Assembly: GCF_019925205.1 (NCBI RefSeq)
Contig: NC_083560.1
Coordinates: 52,870,270-52,934,269 of the forward strand
Origin: Metopolophium dirhodum
Lineage: Eukaryota; Arthropoda; Insecta; Hemiptera; Aphididae
Reading direction: 5' to 3'
Length of the DNA stretch: 64,000 bases
The translations under genes and the position numbers were made by a program. Shown in pieces: positions 51,330-63,533 of this stretch. Below the pieces are notes generated by a model. That model was not told where the DNA came from. It was given only the letters and a program-made list of their open reading frames with translations, and ran no database searches. The first letter of the stretch is position 1, and every line of letters begins with the position of its first letter.

Positions 51330-52499
51330 TAATATAAATATTTACTGTAAAATTTGTTGGTGCACAAAAATCGCCTGTTACAGTATACTGTTTGAGCAGT
51401 CACAAAATGAACCCGATATATATAATATTATATTCGTCCTTAAAATTTTTTTATCGTTTATAATATTTTATTATTGCTATAGTGTATAATATATTATTAT
51501 TACGTTCACAATTTCAACGCCGCGATCGTATCCATATTAAACGGGTTGCAGCAGATGCTCTATATAATATAATAATGATGACGACGTGTGCAGATAATCT
51601 TATTATATATCATATTTTTTTTGCAAATTAAATATCTCGCCGACAAAATGTCAGCGATCCTCGTCCGCAACCACCCACGAACCCGTGCATAATATAATAT
51701 ATTATTATTAACGCGCTCGCACGAACGTGCCTACCTATATATTATACAATATTATTATTATTATATGCATATAAATATAAATATATTTATATATTATATA
51801 CGCGTGCATCCGATGTGAAGATTTATGTTTTTCGTCTGGTCGTTTCGAAACCGTTCGCTTTTGCGCATTAAATGCGTTTGCTGCAGGGAGCGAAATAAGT
51901 GAAATAAAAACCGTGATTTATGCTGCAATTCGTTTGCACCCCGTGAAATAATAGTAATAATAATGCGTCATATAGGCGACGGCGGCGGAGGAGTATTGCG
52001 GAGCAGTTTTTGTGTTCAAATTATTGGCGGCGAGTGCAGAGAGGAGTCGGTTTACAACTCGCGACATGCTGGCCTGCTTATACTATTATAATATCACATA
52101 TTGTATTATATTATGTTATTATGTGCTCGAGTGGTGGATATTATGTTTAGTTGGTGTACAACACTATAGGGCAACAGCTATACCATCGCCCGACCGCGAC
52201 TACTGTTATATAATTTATTATTATTATTGTTATCATCATCATCGTCCCATGCAACCGTAGCGTAAATCTATTTAGGTACCTGCCTATATATTATAATATA
52301 ATATAATAATGATAATATTTTCAACTATACGTCATACAGACAGTATGCGTACGCTAGTCGACAGATTGGATTTTCTAGATTAGTTTGGCCAATGTTGTAT
52401 TAAGTCATTTAAATATATACGTAGGGGAATAATAATATTCTTACATTATATTACAATATTATTATTCATATATAATATATATATATTAATATTAATAAT

Positions 52500-52591
52500 A
52501 CAAACACAGACCACACTAACCGTTGTTCACCGGCATCATCGTAAACTTCAAGAAGCTGTCAAGCCGTGTCGCGTGTGGTCTCGCCACGCAG
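52500..52591. other. Exon-like G+C-rich block, strand undecided
   Basis: On +, a single open frame (TTLTVVHRHHRKLQEAVKPC, then RVWSRHA) runs to an AG|GTACGG donor at 52591/52592. On -, the same block offers GCTTGACAG| as acceptor and GTTAGT as donor, with two protein-like frames: LLEVYDDAGEQR and SFLKFTMMPVNN. The latter contains ATGATG at 52539-52534 and uses C/G-ending codons. The sequence behaves like an exon, but I cannot choose a strand. It lies 1.2 kb beyond the terminal exon at 51281, in a CpG-rich neighbourhood. Confidence 0.17.
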
Positions 52592-54450
52592 GTACGGTAT
52601 ATTACCGAAAACCGTTTTTTTGTTTTTTTTTTTTAATTTATTAATTTTTCCACCGTCTCCTCCGTCTTCTCCGACCGTGTACAGTTGGCCGCGCGTTGAT
52701 TTATCAAGATAATGTGAATAATATTAAATAATATATTCGGGACGCGAAGCTTGGAAAAAAAATATTATTAATATATGTAGGTATACTTATACCTATTATG
52801 CGTCCTTTTCAGGCGCATTGTCCCGTCCGACAAGCAGCTATAATATAACATCAAAATAATAACAATCATTTCAAATTACACACCGCAAACTAAATAATAT
52901 TATATAATAATATATATATATATACGTGACGCCATGCCCGTATTGTATCGTTTTGTCACTAGTTACCGTCCTGTTAAGTCGTGAAGCAGTGCGGATAAAC
53001 TGCTGTCACTGCATAACCCATGATAATGTAGATATTATAAATATTATAATAATAATACGTATCCAAAAAAGTCGAGAAAAACGTTTGACGTTACAGGTCC
53101 GGTTACGGATTTATCTAAATAGTATGACTATTAACCAGTAACCACCGTAAACACGCGGCCGATATAATATGTATATAATACCAATATATGCACAGAAGTG
53201 TGTGTTGCAAGATTATAAACAAAACAACTAAACCTTATCTGACTTAGGAATGCGCGGCGTGACGGGTGCGAAAATATTTTGAACTGCTTTCGACGATGGT
53301 AATAATATGCATTTTGCACGCGTAGGAAACGTTTAATCGCGAACAATCGTTGAAAATGTATGAGTATAAAATATAATATAAACAATATAAATATAAACGT
53401 GTGTATATATTAGACGTCCTCCATTCGATCTAATCATAATATTATGTACTTTCAAAACTAAAACAAAATATCGATAACGATTGAGCTGCAGGAAACCCGA
53501 GTCCCGAGCGTTTAAAATTCCGATCGTCTGAATCGTCTTAATCTAGAAACTTCTAGGATATAGTGCACACAAATGTTACCGCGTGTGTGCGAGGAATAAT
53601 ACCAATGGTTTCAGCGTATATATAGATATATCTGCAAGAGCGCAATTTTTTTTTTTTGATTTTGTTTTGTCATTTTTCATGCACAAAATATAGTTGAACC
53701 AATTTTTAAAGAAAATTGTTTTGAATCGGTATAATATGATCATATAAGTAAGTAAATAAGTAATATATATCATATATTGTACATACTTGAAATGTACGAA
53801 TGAACAAATACTTAACAAATATAAAGTGTGTGATTTATAAAATAAAATCAGCCAAGTAAAACATACAAAACAGTACATTGGCTGAATTAATCGCAAAAAC
53901 CTATTTCGCTTGTCTTATTAAACGTAAATGATAATATTATGTAGTAAGGTGCTTATTATATATAGTATAAAACGAGTTGACTGATATTTTCTGTAAGATA
54001 ATTGTGTTTTATAACTGGCATTTTAGTGTCCATTTTCAGAGATGGTCCTGTTTCTGAATTCTTATAGATTGAACCACCACGAAAGACGCGAGTTTTCAAA
54101 TGAAACCGACATGGATGATAATATAATAGTATATTTGTAAAGTGATGCCACTGCACCGCACTTAATAAACCTATCAACGATACCTCCAAACATATTTTTT
54201 TAATAATAACAGACAGCAGCTAGCAGACACCTTTCATAATTTCTTCCATGTGAAGTTATTTTATTAAAACTGAGTATATATTATCCAAAAATCTATATCA
54301 AACGGATGAATATTATTAAGATTGAACATTTTATGAAATTAATTATAAAAAATAATCAGCTTGAAATTGCCAATAATTGTATAGCAGCCGTTCAAGTAAA
54401 ACTTATAGAACTCGAATGTGCAAAAACGCAGCAAATGAGGTATACCTATA
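52592..54450. other. A+T-rich stretch, no gene
   Basis: A 3' splice-like CGTCCTTTTCAG| at 52812 is followed by only about 10 open codons. CTAGAAACTTCTAG at 53543 is a small palindrome. Nothing else is supported. Confidence 0.45.
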
Positions 54451-54760
54451 CCTAATTATTGTTTATATATTCACCGTTGTAGTTATATAGGTTTTAGATT
54501 ATCGACTATTTTCTGCAATAAACGTGTTTTAAGTATGCTCTACTCGTGTGCATCACAATATTATATGCTCGATACACAAACATATATATATATATATATA
54601 ATGTCACAGTCCCATCACTATCAATAATTGCTGGTAATGAGAACACCCATCGTTCTTATAAGGATAAAAATAAATAAATACTCATATATCGCATCCACTT
54701 ATTTGAATCCAAATCGTTTCGTTAGAGCACATTCCATTAATTATTTGAAAGATCTAGAAG
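54451..54760 (+). repeat. Tandem duplication, unit 1
   Basis: Diverged direct repeat with period about 330 bp. Shared landmarks in order are CCTAATTATTGTT, ATATTCACCG, GGTTTTAGATTAT, TTTCTGCAATA, TCTACTCGTGTG, TGCTCGATA, a TA run, ATAATGTCAC, CTGGTAATGAGAA, CGTTCTTATA, TTTGAATCCAAATCG and AAGATCTA. No ORF. Confidence 0.8.
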
Positions 54761-54780
54761 ACTTACACCTATTCCTAAAT

Positions 54781-55107
54781 CCTAATTATTGTTGATATAA
54801 AAAACTCGTATATTCACCGTCGTAGTTATTTTAAGGTTTTAGATTATTGACTATTTTTCTGCAATAGACGTGTTTTCAATAAGTTCTACTCGTGTGAATC
54901 AAAATATCATGTGCTCGATAGGATTATTATATATTATTATTATATATTATATATATAATGTCACTAATCATTATAATCACTGGTAATGAGAAAACTCAGC
55001 GTTCTTATAGAATAGAAATCTTTTTAAAAAATACCCATTCACCATCAACGTATAATTTGAATCCAAATCGATTCGATCGAGCATTAATTATTCGGAAGAT
55101 CTACGCG
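54781..55107 (+). repeat. Tandem duplication, unit 2
   Basis: Second unit of the 54451 duplication, starting with the same CCTAATTATTGTT and ending AAGATCTACGCG. Differences are spread along the length with small indels, so the event is old. No third unit follows. Confidence 0.8.
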
Positions 55108-56745
55108 ATTTGATCGTTTGGGCCTCTAGCTTTTATCTAGCTTTAAGTATATTGTTTAGAATTGTATCGTGTCGAATCATCATGTGCGTGGTCAAAACGT
55201 GCGCAAATGATGACTGCTGCAATGACGACAATGGTGTCGACGAATAATCGAACAGCGTTTTAAACGAGCTTTATTGGCGCTCGTAATCTGCAGTGCAGCT
55301 TATTCGGTATTTATAACACATATCACTTAAGAAAGAATTTCGCGTCGATCATCGGTCGTAATTTATTATTATTATTGTTTTTCGTCCATCGTTGAATTAA
55401 GTATGTACCTATCTTATATTATTGTGGGCTATAATGTATACACATCGTGTTCGGCGAAATCGTTCACATTACAGTAATGTTTACTGCGGGTTTTTTTTTT
55501 TATCGAAACCATCAAATTCAAAAGTACAGTATTATATCATAAACGTAAAGAAACATCCACTCGCAAATATAATAAATAACACATATAATATTATGTTTGT
55601 TCGGGATTAAAAATAAATCATTCATAGATCGTAAACAATAAAAAGGTTTTATAGTACGGTGACCTATATAATATAATTCTTCTATCGAGTGAAACCATAT
55701 ATATACATATATTATTATTGTTGTATGACGTTATATTTTATGATGACATTTTATAATATAAATATATACACGTCATAATTTATAGGTACGTGGTTCAGCA
55801 GTTGAAATGACAAAAAATTTATGAATTTAAAATATAAATGCATATTATATATTCATTTAATTTGCGCAGTATGCACTTGACATACAAAATAAAGTTTGCC
55901 TATAATATTCTATTTTATAACCTAAAGGCTAAAATAATTTGTCATTATTATAGTAGATCCGAACGCATTGCAGAAAACAAAAACCAATTCAACTGCAGAT
56001 GTTAGGTAGAACAGTAAGTTGTCAGTATTTACAATATTGTTTTGCTTAAAATGAGCACTGCAGTACTTCCAATATGCAGGCCATATACGTCTTATAATAT
56101 TATAATATAAGAAACTATGTACTTACAACTTACATTAAAACTACACTTTAAACTCTAATATATTAAGAATCTCTTAATATCCCATGCGGCCTAGTTATGC
56201 GAAGAAGGAAACTCAAAATAAATTTTCTAGGTACTTGATTCTAACTAATAAGTAGATAATATAGTTTTAAGCTTGTAGACATTATATCATATTATATTAA
56301 TAAATTATGAATGATTTAGAAGATTTTTCCGAAATAGATATTATGCAACATTTTCCGAGCCTAGATGATACGACTTTACGTACCTATATATATATATAGA
56401 AGGTATTGTTCAGCTACCGATATCAAACATACTTAGTACGTCCTACATACCGTTACCAATTCACAGGGAGCTAATTAATACCATCCTAATAATATACTAT
56501 AGGTATATATTATATGTTGCGATATGTGTAAGTATACGCATTACACCTGAGATGTAAAATATATTTATTCATTTAGTGTATGCCATAAAACGTGTATGCG
56601 AGCAATTTATTACAGTGACTAAGCTTACGAAACAATTCAATAATGTCATATATCCAACAAAATAAAATATTTACCATTATTTTGATGACGGGTATATTAT
56701 TGTGACATTGCGCGCTTGACGGTGAGCTGTACGCTCTAAGTTCAG
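55108..56745. other. A+T-rich stretch, no gene
   Basis: No repeat end, exon or RNA gene recognised; TATAATATTATA words and short TA runs only. Confidence 0.5.
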
Positions 56746-57375
56746 CAGTGGTCTTCAACCTTTTTGACTCGTGACCCACTTTTTTAGTAAACAAATGTTG
56801 ATGACCTATTTTCTTGTCGGCCATGATGAGGGACAAAGGCTTTAGCTCAGGGGTGGCCAACCTGTGGTACACGTGCCTTTTGCGGCACATTTTGAATAGC
56901 ACACAATGGCGACAAATAAAATTACATATTATAATTTTCAAATATTTCTAAAATTGTGTGTTCCAATATCAATACAATATAACACAATGATTTATTTTTA
57001 TATCAAAATAACATTTATGATGTCATATAATATAAAATATTATTTGATCAGAATCTATAATAAAGTCATTCCTGCTCTATAGCTGCTGGTTTTATGTATT
57101 TTACCGTGCATAGGAGTGTGCCCAAAACATTTCGTAAGAAGTTTCAATAAACATTTGTTTAAGTTTGAGATCACAAGCAAGCTCAATCAATTGATTTTTA
57201 TATGTCAGTAGACATTTTAACTGTCATTATATCTTCTGTAAATGGTTGTTCAATCCATTCATAACTTATTCGAATTCATAGTTATTTATAATTTTATAAT
57301 CTTAATTTTTTTATTTTTAAAATTTTTTTATCGTGACTCAAAATTGGGTCGCGACCCACCGGTTGAAGTCCACCG
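56746..57375. mobile_element. Composite hAT-like element with a nested hAT-like end
   Basis: Outer ends CAGTGGTCTTCAACC (56746) and GGTTGAAGTCCACCG (57361-57375) are inverted, matching at 13 of 15, with inward GTGACCCAC and GTCGCGACCCAC words. Similar octamers GCTCTAAG (56733-56740) and GCTCTAAT (57375-57382) lie at the edges, but the left one is 5 bases away from the end, so the target duplication is not exact. A second typical end, CAGGGGTGGCCAACCTG with GTGCC and GCGGCAC, starts at 56848 without a matching right end, suggesting an insertion that later lost one side. Confidence 0.6.
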
Positions 57376-57382
57376 CTCTAAT

Positions 57383-59350
57383 GTATAATATCTACCTAAC
57401 CTGCGGTTGTATCGAAACTGTTCAATGTTATACGTAAAACATAACATTATAATACATAGGTGTATTGAAGCACACTGCGATAAAAAGCTCAGCAAAGATA
57501 ATTATATAACTGTACGATGTCGACGTGTAACACATCAGTGCTGAAGTCATTATCGGGTGTGCGGATGAATGTAAAAAGTGAAAAAAAAACGTTCACGTTT
57601 TCGAAGCGAACAAACCGATTTTCTACGTTACCCAAAATATGATTTGTTGTTGCTCTTCGTCGTCTAGTCCGCGAAACGCAGACGCCTATATTATATTCGC
57701 GTATAATTTACCTGTATAAATATGATATCTCACGCGTTATAATGGGAAATCATAATATTATATTATATTATAAAAATATTATATACCTACCTGCGATCTC
57801 CATACGATCTCTCGGCCGTGATTTAATAACAAGACTCGGCCGATCTTAATCGCATAACGCGTATGCTAAACTGTTATGGGTACAGTCAAACGAATTTTAA
57901 TGGTAATAGTCGCCAGTGTGCGTATAATGCGCCTGTACATAATAATATATATAATATGTCTAGCGTCTGTATGTATACACACGTGTGTGTATAGTATAAC
58001 CTGTCTGGAGACTAGTCGAGATCAGATAATGAGATGGAAGTCCGATATAAATATAATAATATTATATATTATTATAATATTATATAGAGACAAATTTGCT
58101 CGGCGCGAAAAACCGATCGCGCCACTCACTCGCGAATCGCATAAAATTATATTATTAATAAAAACACACGCTAGACATTATATTATTACATAATGGTTAT
58201 ATTATAGATACATATTATTATAATATTATGCGCTATGTATAAGACGTAATAGCGGTAATACTCATTACTCGCAAGGTCACTCATAATTATTATTTGCGAG
58301 TCGTTGCTGCGATTCCTCTGTTATATAATCGTAATTGTTAATAATTACCACCTAATATAATAATATAGTGTTCTAGGTTTCCGATTATTGAATAACCCAC
58401 AATACTGCTGCTGGCACTTCGATTCTCAATATTATTATAGGTACCTACCATCAGAATGACTGACCGCGTGACTATAATATATCTCCTAAACTATAATTAA
58501 TTATTTATTATTAATTTATTCTTTGGTGTATAGTATAAATGTCGTAAGCCAAAAATGCCTAGTTTTCAGAAAGATAAAAGAAAACATTGAAAAATCATTC
58601 AAAATTATTGATAATAATGTCTTTGCTGATAATTAGTTTGATTTAATAAACTTAACTTAAAATAGTAAGACCATTTTAAAATTATTTCTGTCAGATCTTA
58701 ACTAGACATAGGTACATGTTTTGTACCTAGTATAATGTGACTTAAAAGTTAAAATGTTTAAACCAAAACAAATTTCACTGTTGGTGAGTTATAGTTTTGA
58801 CTAACGTGATCTGACCAAAAAAATATAAAAATATAAAAATAGTCTAATCATACTATTAGCCAAAAATGTCAATTTTGACCTGGGAAATGTATACCATATA
58901 CCAAAGAATTGCAATTATTTTATTTATTTAAAGATTTTAAACTACATCGTGAAATACAATAGCTGGTACCTTCAACTATATAATTATAATATATGTGGAT
59001 TTACATGCTCAATTGAACTGCGCAAACCAATTAGAGGTATTTTTGAGCAGTCAGTTTGTGCAAATGAACTGAGTAAATTATTCAGGTTTATAGACATTCA
59101 ATTATTGACATAAATTGTTATTCAGTTCTAATTTGACACTGAAACAAAAATGTCGTACATTACCGAACCATCGCTCTCTATTCACGCAGTGTGTGTGTAA
59201 TTAAAAAAAAATAATTAAAAATTAAAAAAAAAAAAAATAAATAAATAAAAATAAGTGGTGTAAGAATTGGTTGTTAAGGTTAGGGTAAAAGGAAGGTGCA
59301 TCATGTTATTTGGTATTGGCAACGGGAAGCCTATACAATTTTAGCGACGC
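57383..59350. other. A+T-rich stretch, no gene
   Basis: The 105-codon + frame at 57876-58193 starts MGTVKRILMVIVASVRIM, a signal-like beginning, but the rest is Ile/Tyr from A+T repeats. I treat it as chance. A-rich tract at 59205-59255. Confidence 0.45.
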
Positions 59351-59356
59351 GGCGCC

Positions 59357-59370
59357 TTCTAGAATGTTCT
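59357..59370. promoter_or_regulatory. Consensus heat-shock element
   Basis: TTCTAGAATGTTCT contains three alternating inverted nGAAn units (TTC-GAA-TTC) with exact 2-base spacing, the canonical binding site of heat-shock factor. It is framed by GCGCC on the left and GGCGC on the right. No adjacent heat-shock gene or TATA box is visible, so function is unproven. Confidence 0.4.
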
Positions 59371-59923
59371 GGCGCGTTCGTGCCGCCACACAAATATTAT
59401 ACAATATTACAAAATGATTATTTTAACTGTTAACACTCAGTATCAAAAAAAAGTATTTACGTTTTAATTTTTTTGTTCTTTACTGAATTTACATTTAAAT
59501 ATACATGCATCTCTATATATTGCAATTCTCATATCTAATTCGTAAAATAATAGAACTGTTCCGTAAATAATTCACAGAACCAAAAGGGATATCATGGAAC
59601 TATGGAAGAGAAAGACACTAAAGGTGCATGAATTAAATAATTAATATTCTAATTTCAAACAAGTAGTTAATTAGATGTTAAAAAGATAGAATTTTTGATG
59701 AGTGGTCGTGTGGTGTGGGGTACAGGTGTATCCCGAAAAATGTCGGTCCATTCCTCCGCTCATTAAAGCGTTTAACATACTTATATAAGTGACAATTCTT
59801 AGTTTTTAATTCATTTGTTGTACATCGAAATATTTAAGAGTAAAATTTTGCTCTAATGAATTTGAAATCAAAAATTCAAGTCGTCATCCAACCAAGCAAA
59901 ATCTAAATATACGTAATATTGAA

Positions 59924-60026
59924 CAGGGGTGGGAACCGGTACCGAAATTATTTGGAACTGATACCCTTATTTTTTTTTTCAGAAACCGGTCCCGATACCG
60001 ATAAATTTAAAAAGTTCCAGTACCTG
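59924..60026. mobile_element. Deleted relative of the GGAACC element
   Basis: About 103 bp, starting CAGGGGTGGGAACCGGTACC and ending GTTCCAGTACCTG. The middle aligns with the right third of 42788-43244 (GGAACTGATACCCTTATTT against GGAACCGATACCCTTATTT). It is an internally deleted member; no clear target duplication remains. The ORF at 60102 starts 75 bases downstream. Confidence 0.65.
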
Positions 60027-60101
60027 GTTACAAACTTACAATATCAAATTATACGTCGATTTGTCCTCGATCTAAAGGCCAATTGTTCTGTCGTTTTGCA
60101 G

Positions 60102-60222
60102 TAGTCGTGCAGGCGAGATGGCTTCCGCGGTATGCGTCGGTATATCTGGTATACCGACTAGACGGCTCGTTCCCAGCCCGGCCGTATGTAAATGTGTTCG
60201 ACACGATATAACATTATCGTGA
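60102..60222 (+). CDS. Small ORF of 34 codons after a strong 3' splice site
   Basis: A very good 3' splice site (CTGTCGTTTTGCAG|TAG at 60101) is followed by ATG at 60118 in good initiation context (GCGAGATGG). The frame starts MASAVCVGISGIPTRRL and ends in TGA at 60222. The block is G+C-rich, unlike its flanks, and contains a 9-bp hairpin at 60136-60158. It begins about 75 bases after the deleted hAT-like element at 59924-60026, so it may be transposon-derived. No family is recognised. It could also be a 5' untranslated exon in which the ORF has no meaning. Confidence 0.18.
60136..60158. repeat. Perfect 9-bp hairpin in the small ORF
   Basis: GTCGGTATA, loop TCTGG, TATACCGAC, inside the candidate exon at 60102-60222. 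Confidence 0.85.
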
Positions 60223-60454
60223 GATTCTGGAAAACGGTCGGATTTTTATCTTAATTTTATGTGGGCGTTATGGTAGGTATATTATTATAATAATATATTA
60301 ATATATAGTGTGACGCATCGTCCGGACGGTGTTCGGCTATTAATGATAATAAAATATTATATAATACGATATTAATTTTACGACGTCGGCCGTGTCTTCG
60401 GCTTGTTAATGCCACTCGTATACATTATAATAAAATATATCATATTATCATATA

Positions 60455-60703
60455 ATGTGTATACCGATAGCAATTAAGACGTCATTTTACGTAGACGAGC
60501 CTCTGATCCGTTGCCGCCGCCGCCTCACTACAACGGAGGGTCGTCGGGTGGATGGACGCGATGTACATAGGTCAAAAAGGGTACATGCATTAGTGGCCAT
60601 CCCCGTTAAAAATGAATACACGTACCTATTTACCGCGACACAGTATTTCGGCTGGCGTCCCAAAATAGGTTATATTTTACAGGTATTAAAATATATTCAT
60701 TAA
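60455..60703 (+). CDS. Unassigned ORF of 82 codons
   Basis: The open frame starts MCIPIAIKTSFYVDEPLI and has an Arg-rich middle (RCRRRLTTTEGRRVDGRD). Its later part looks more protein-like (VAIPVKNEYTYLFTATQYFG) before it decays into A+T-rich DNA. The middle is a CpG-rich patch with a CCG repeat, which removes stop codons by composition. TTTTACAG|GT near its end looks more like an acceptor than a donor. No family is recognised; chance is the leading explanation. Confidence 0.12.
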   Translation: MCIPIAIKTSFYVDEPLIRCRRRLTTTEGRRVDGRDVHRSKRVHALVAIPVKNEYTYLFTATQYFGWRPKIGYILQVLKYIH

Positions 60704-63424
60704 TAACTCGACCGGTACCTAACTTGCGACTTGCGTTTTGGGCACTCAACTTGGCTATATTATTTTTTTTTTTTTTTACCCGAAAACCGTGCAACAACAA
60801 TTATGTGTGCAAGTTGTACGATGACACTCCATGACACTCCACATCTAAAGGATCCCAAAAACCATAATAATGTCAAGTCACCGCGCGAATACTTTTGTAA
60901 TTACAAGAAAAACACTAAAATTGTTTGATGATAAATCGTGGTTATTTTCCGTGTGAATAACCAATTTATTATGTCTACAAAATTTGAAATTTAATAGTTT
61001 ATAAAAAATATATACTGGAACCATGTATACAATTTTGAATTTTCAGACCTAATTGATGTTGTGCATTTTTAACTACAAAATTGAGATCCTAATTCTTACT
61101 TCGAACGATCACAAAATTGTATTGTAGATTTATCGTTAATTTGTATAATTCCATTATTAAAAACTTATGAGGTATCTCGCATTATATTTTCAGGCTTTTT
61201 GATCAACTTAATAATTTGAAGCTTCATAGTAAACACTTGCATACGGGCTTCAGAGTTCAAAGCTGCGGTACTGCAGCCAGTTATAATATTGTTGACCCTC
61301 AAAAGTACCAATTGTAATAAGTAGATTTACTTTCATAAAGGAAAAATGATTGAAGTTGAATATTGAAGCGTTTTTACTAAGCCGGTGGACAAACTCAAGG
61401 CAGGAAATCGTCATAAAAATTATCATCGCTAAATAAACTTATATGTTGGAAAACTACATCTTATAGAAGGTGCGTTTTTATTTGAAAAACACACGTTTGT
61501 ATCTTCGCAGGACACTCTTTACAAGTATAGTACAAAAGACTCAAGAATTTGAAAATTGTACCTTAAATTTACGTACACTTAAATATATTTAAAAATTCCC
61601 GAAATCAGATTTCGAATGACTGCGTTATTGGAGAACAAAAAAATGGGGTGAGCAATATGCTTGGTGAATCGCCCGGTTTGATGCGTGTACAAATTAATCC
61701 CGCGGGCAGACGTTAACTCTAGAGATCTATATTATATTTCTCGATGTGTCATATGACGTATATTACTTGGTGCAGTAATTCGTTATAATAATATAATATA
61801 CTACATAGCTGTTTTCCGTGTCCGTGCGTGCAGCCGTACATTATTATATAAGTCTAATTTGTCATATCGTTTTGACGTTCGGCCGGTTGAAAACTCATAT
61901 TATTATTTAAACGCCGCAATTCGTCGTTATTTATTCCCGATGTAGAATACATACGAACGTGTATGCGATATCGCACGTAATATACTGGTATTATATTTTT
62001 AAGTGGGAAATACCCATCACATTATTATAATTTTTGCAAAAGAAGTCAACCACATTATACGATAAATTAACCAGAACGAAACACCTCTGTCACAGCATGA
62101 GGGCATATTTATTTATTTTTTTTGGCAAATATCCTAATTGTGAGTTTATTATTTTATTAAAACTAACGACGCGACGCTTTCAATAATATGTCCAACGAAA
62201 AATAAGCAAACACGGCGTACATTAATAAATTATTATTATAATTTAATCGTATCGTTAGAAAAAAAAATACCTTTGTCACGAATGAAGTCCGAATGGCCAA
62301 TTTCACTCGGTTAATTGATAGCTTAATCTCGTAATATTATAATATCATACATTGTTTGTATTGGTCTTTTATTGAGGTGACTTCATTCATAATCGATGCG
62401 ATTATTCGTATATTTTATTCATCGAGTCAAGTTAGTGAGTTTTCGATATCTTTCAATTTTCTGTTTAGGTTATTTTTTAATTTTCACGTCTTCACATATG
62501 GTTAGGTTTAGCTATATGTATATCATTGCCACTGCGACAGGACAGTGTTAACGAATACCTATTATTTAGTTCCATAAATCTTTGAGAAATTATTTTTAAA
62601 CGCTACCTTTGCGTCTGCCATTCATTTGAGGATAGATTTCTCTCTATTTTCCACCATAATAAACCATTTTCGCAAAAATAAACTACAGTGTCAAGTCCGA
62701 CTGTTAGTATGACTAAATGACTGTTGTATTAATAAATAAAACAAACATAACATTATTATATTCTAGAGCTGTAGGTAAATCGTTGATAATTTATGGTTAT
62801 TCAAATCGTTTTATACCCTTATAATATGCAAGCACCACCTGTACATGCATAGCATCCGTACACTCACCGGACGTGTCGACAGGAATCATAATATTTGTAA
62901 ATAAAAAAAAAAATATTAATAATATATGCGTGTAAATATAAACGAATATTTTGATACGATTCGTTACGAGACGTCTTATTTATATAATATGTTAGAAATA
63001 TAGTAATAATAAAGCTAACAAACAACGTGGTTTATTTAAGTAGACAGATGACATGTTGTTGAAAACGGAACCAGAAGTTACGATGTTCCGAAACCTTAAG
63101 AAAAAAAAAATAATAAAACGAAAAACCGCCGCATTATTTTATGAATAATAATTACTATTTAATTCCAATCAGCCGCCTATAGGACGCGTTATGTGGCAGG
63201 AATAGGAAGGTAGATATTATTATACTCGTACCTATAATATTATATGCATATAAATAGTGTACTATGTTCTTTTTTTATTATTACGTTGGCTGGTAAATGG
63301 CATATATCTTATAACAATATTATGTTCTCGGTGATATGTTATTGTATGATCGTATATTAATTAGGGAAAATGGGTGTACGCATACATAGGTACTTGGCTA
63401 TACCTATGTAATTTTTCATTTCAG
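60704..63424. other. A+T-rich stretch, no gene
   Basis: TGACACTCCA is duplicated in tandem at 60822-60841. No other structure is supported. Confidence 0.5.
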
Positions 63425-63533
63425 CCTACGTGTTTTCCACTTGCTGTTTCTCATTTATTCACACACTCGACCACTGACGCTGTACAAACGACATCTCAAA
63501 CCGAGCCTTTACTCGAATTTAATGTTCTCCACC
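63425..63533 (+). CDS. Candidate internal exon, 109 bases
   Basis: A strong 3' splice site (AATTTTTCATTTCAG|) precedes a block of balanced base composition that ends at a GTACGT donor. One frame is open throughout and reads PTCFPLAVSHLFTHSTTDAV, then a Ser/Thr/Gln/Glu-rich stretch and LLEFNVLHR. A second frame (LRVFHLLFLIYSHTRPLTL) is also open, so the frame is not settled. No domain is recognised. It lies near the right edge, so flanking exons may be outside the window. Confidence 0.2.

Noticed and set aside
57876..58193. 105-codon frame with a signal-peptide-like start
   Set aside because: The body is Ile/Tyr-rich from A+T repeats; such lengths are expected by chance in 64 kb of this composition.
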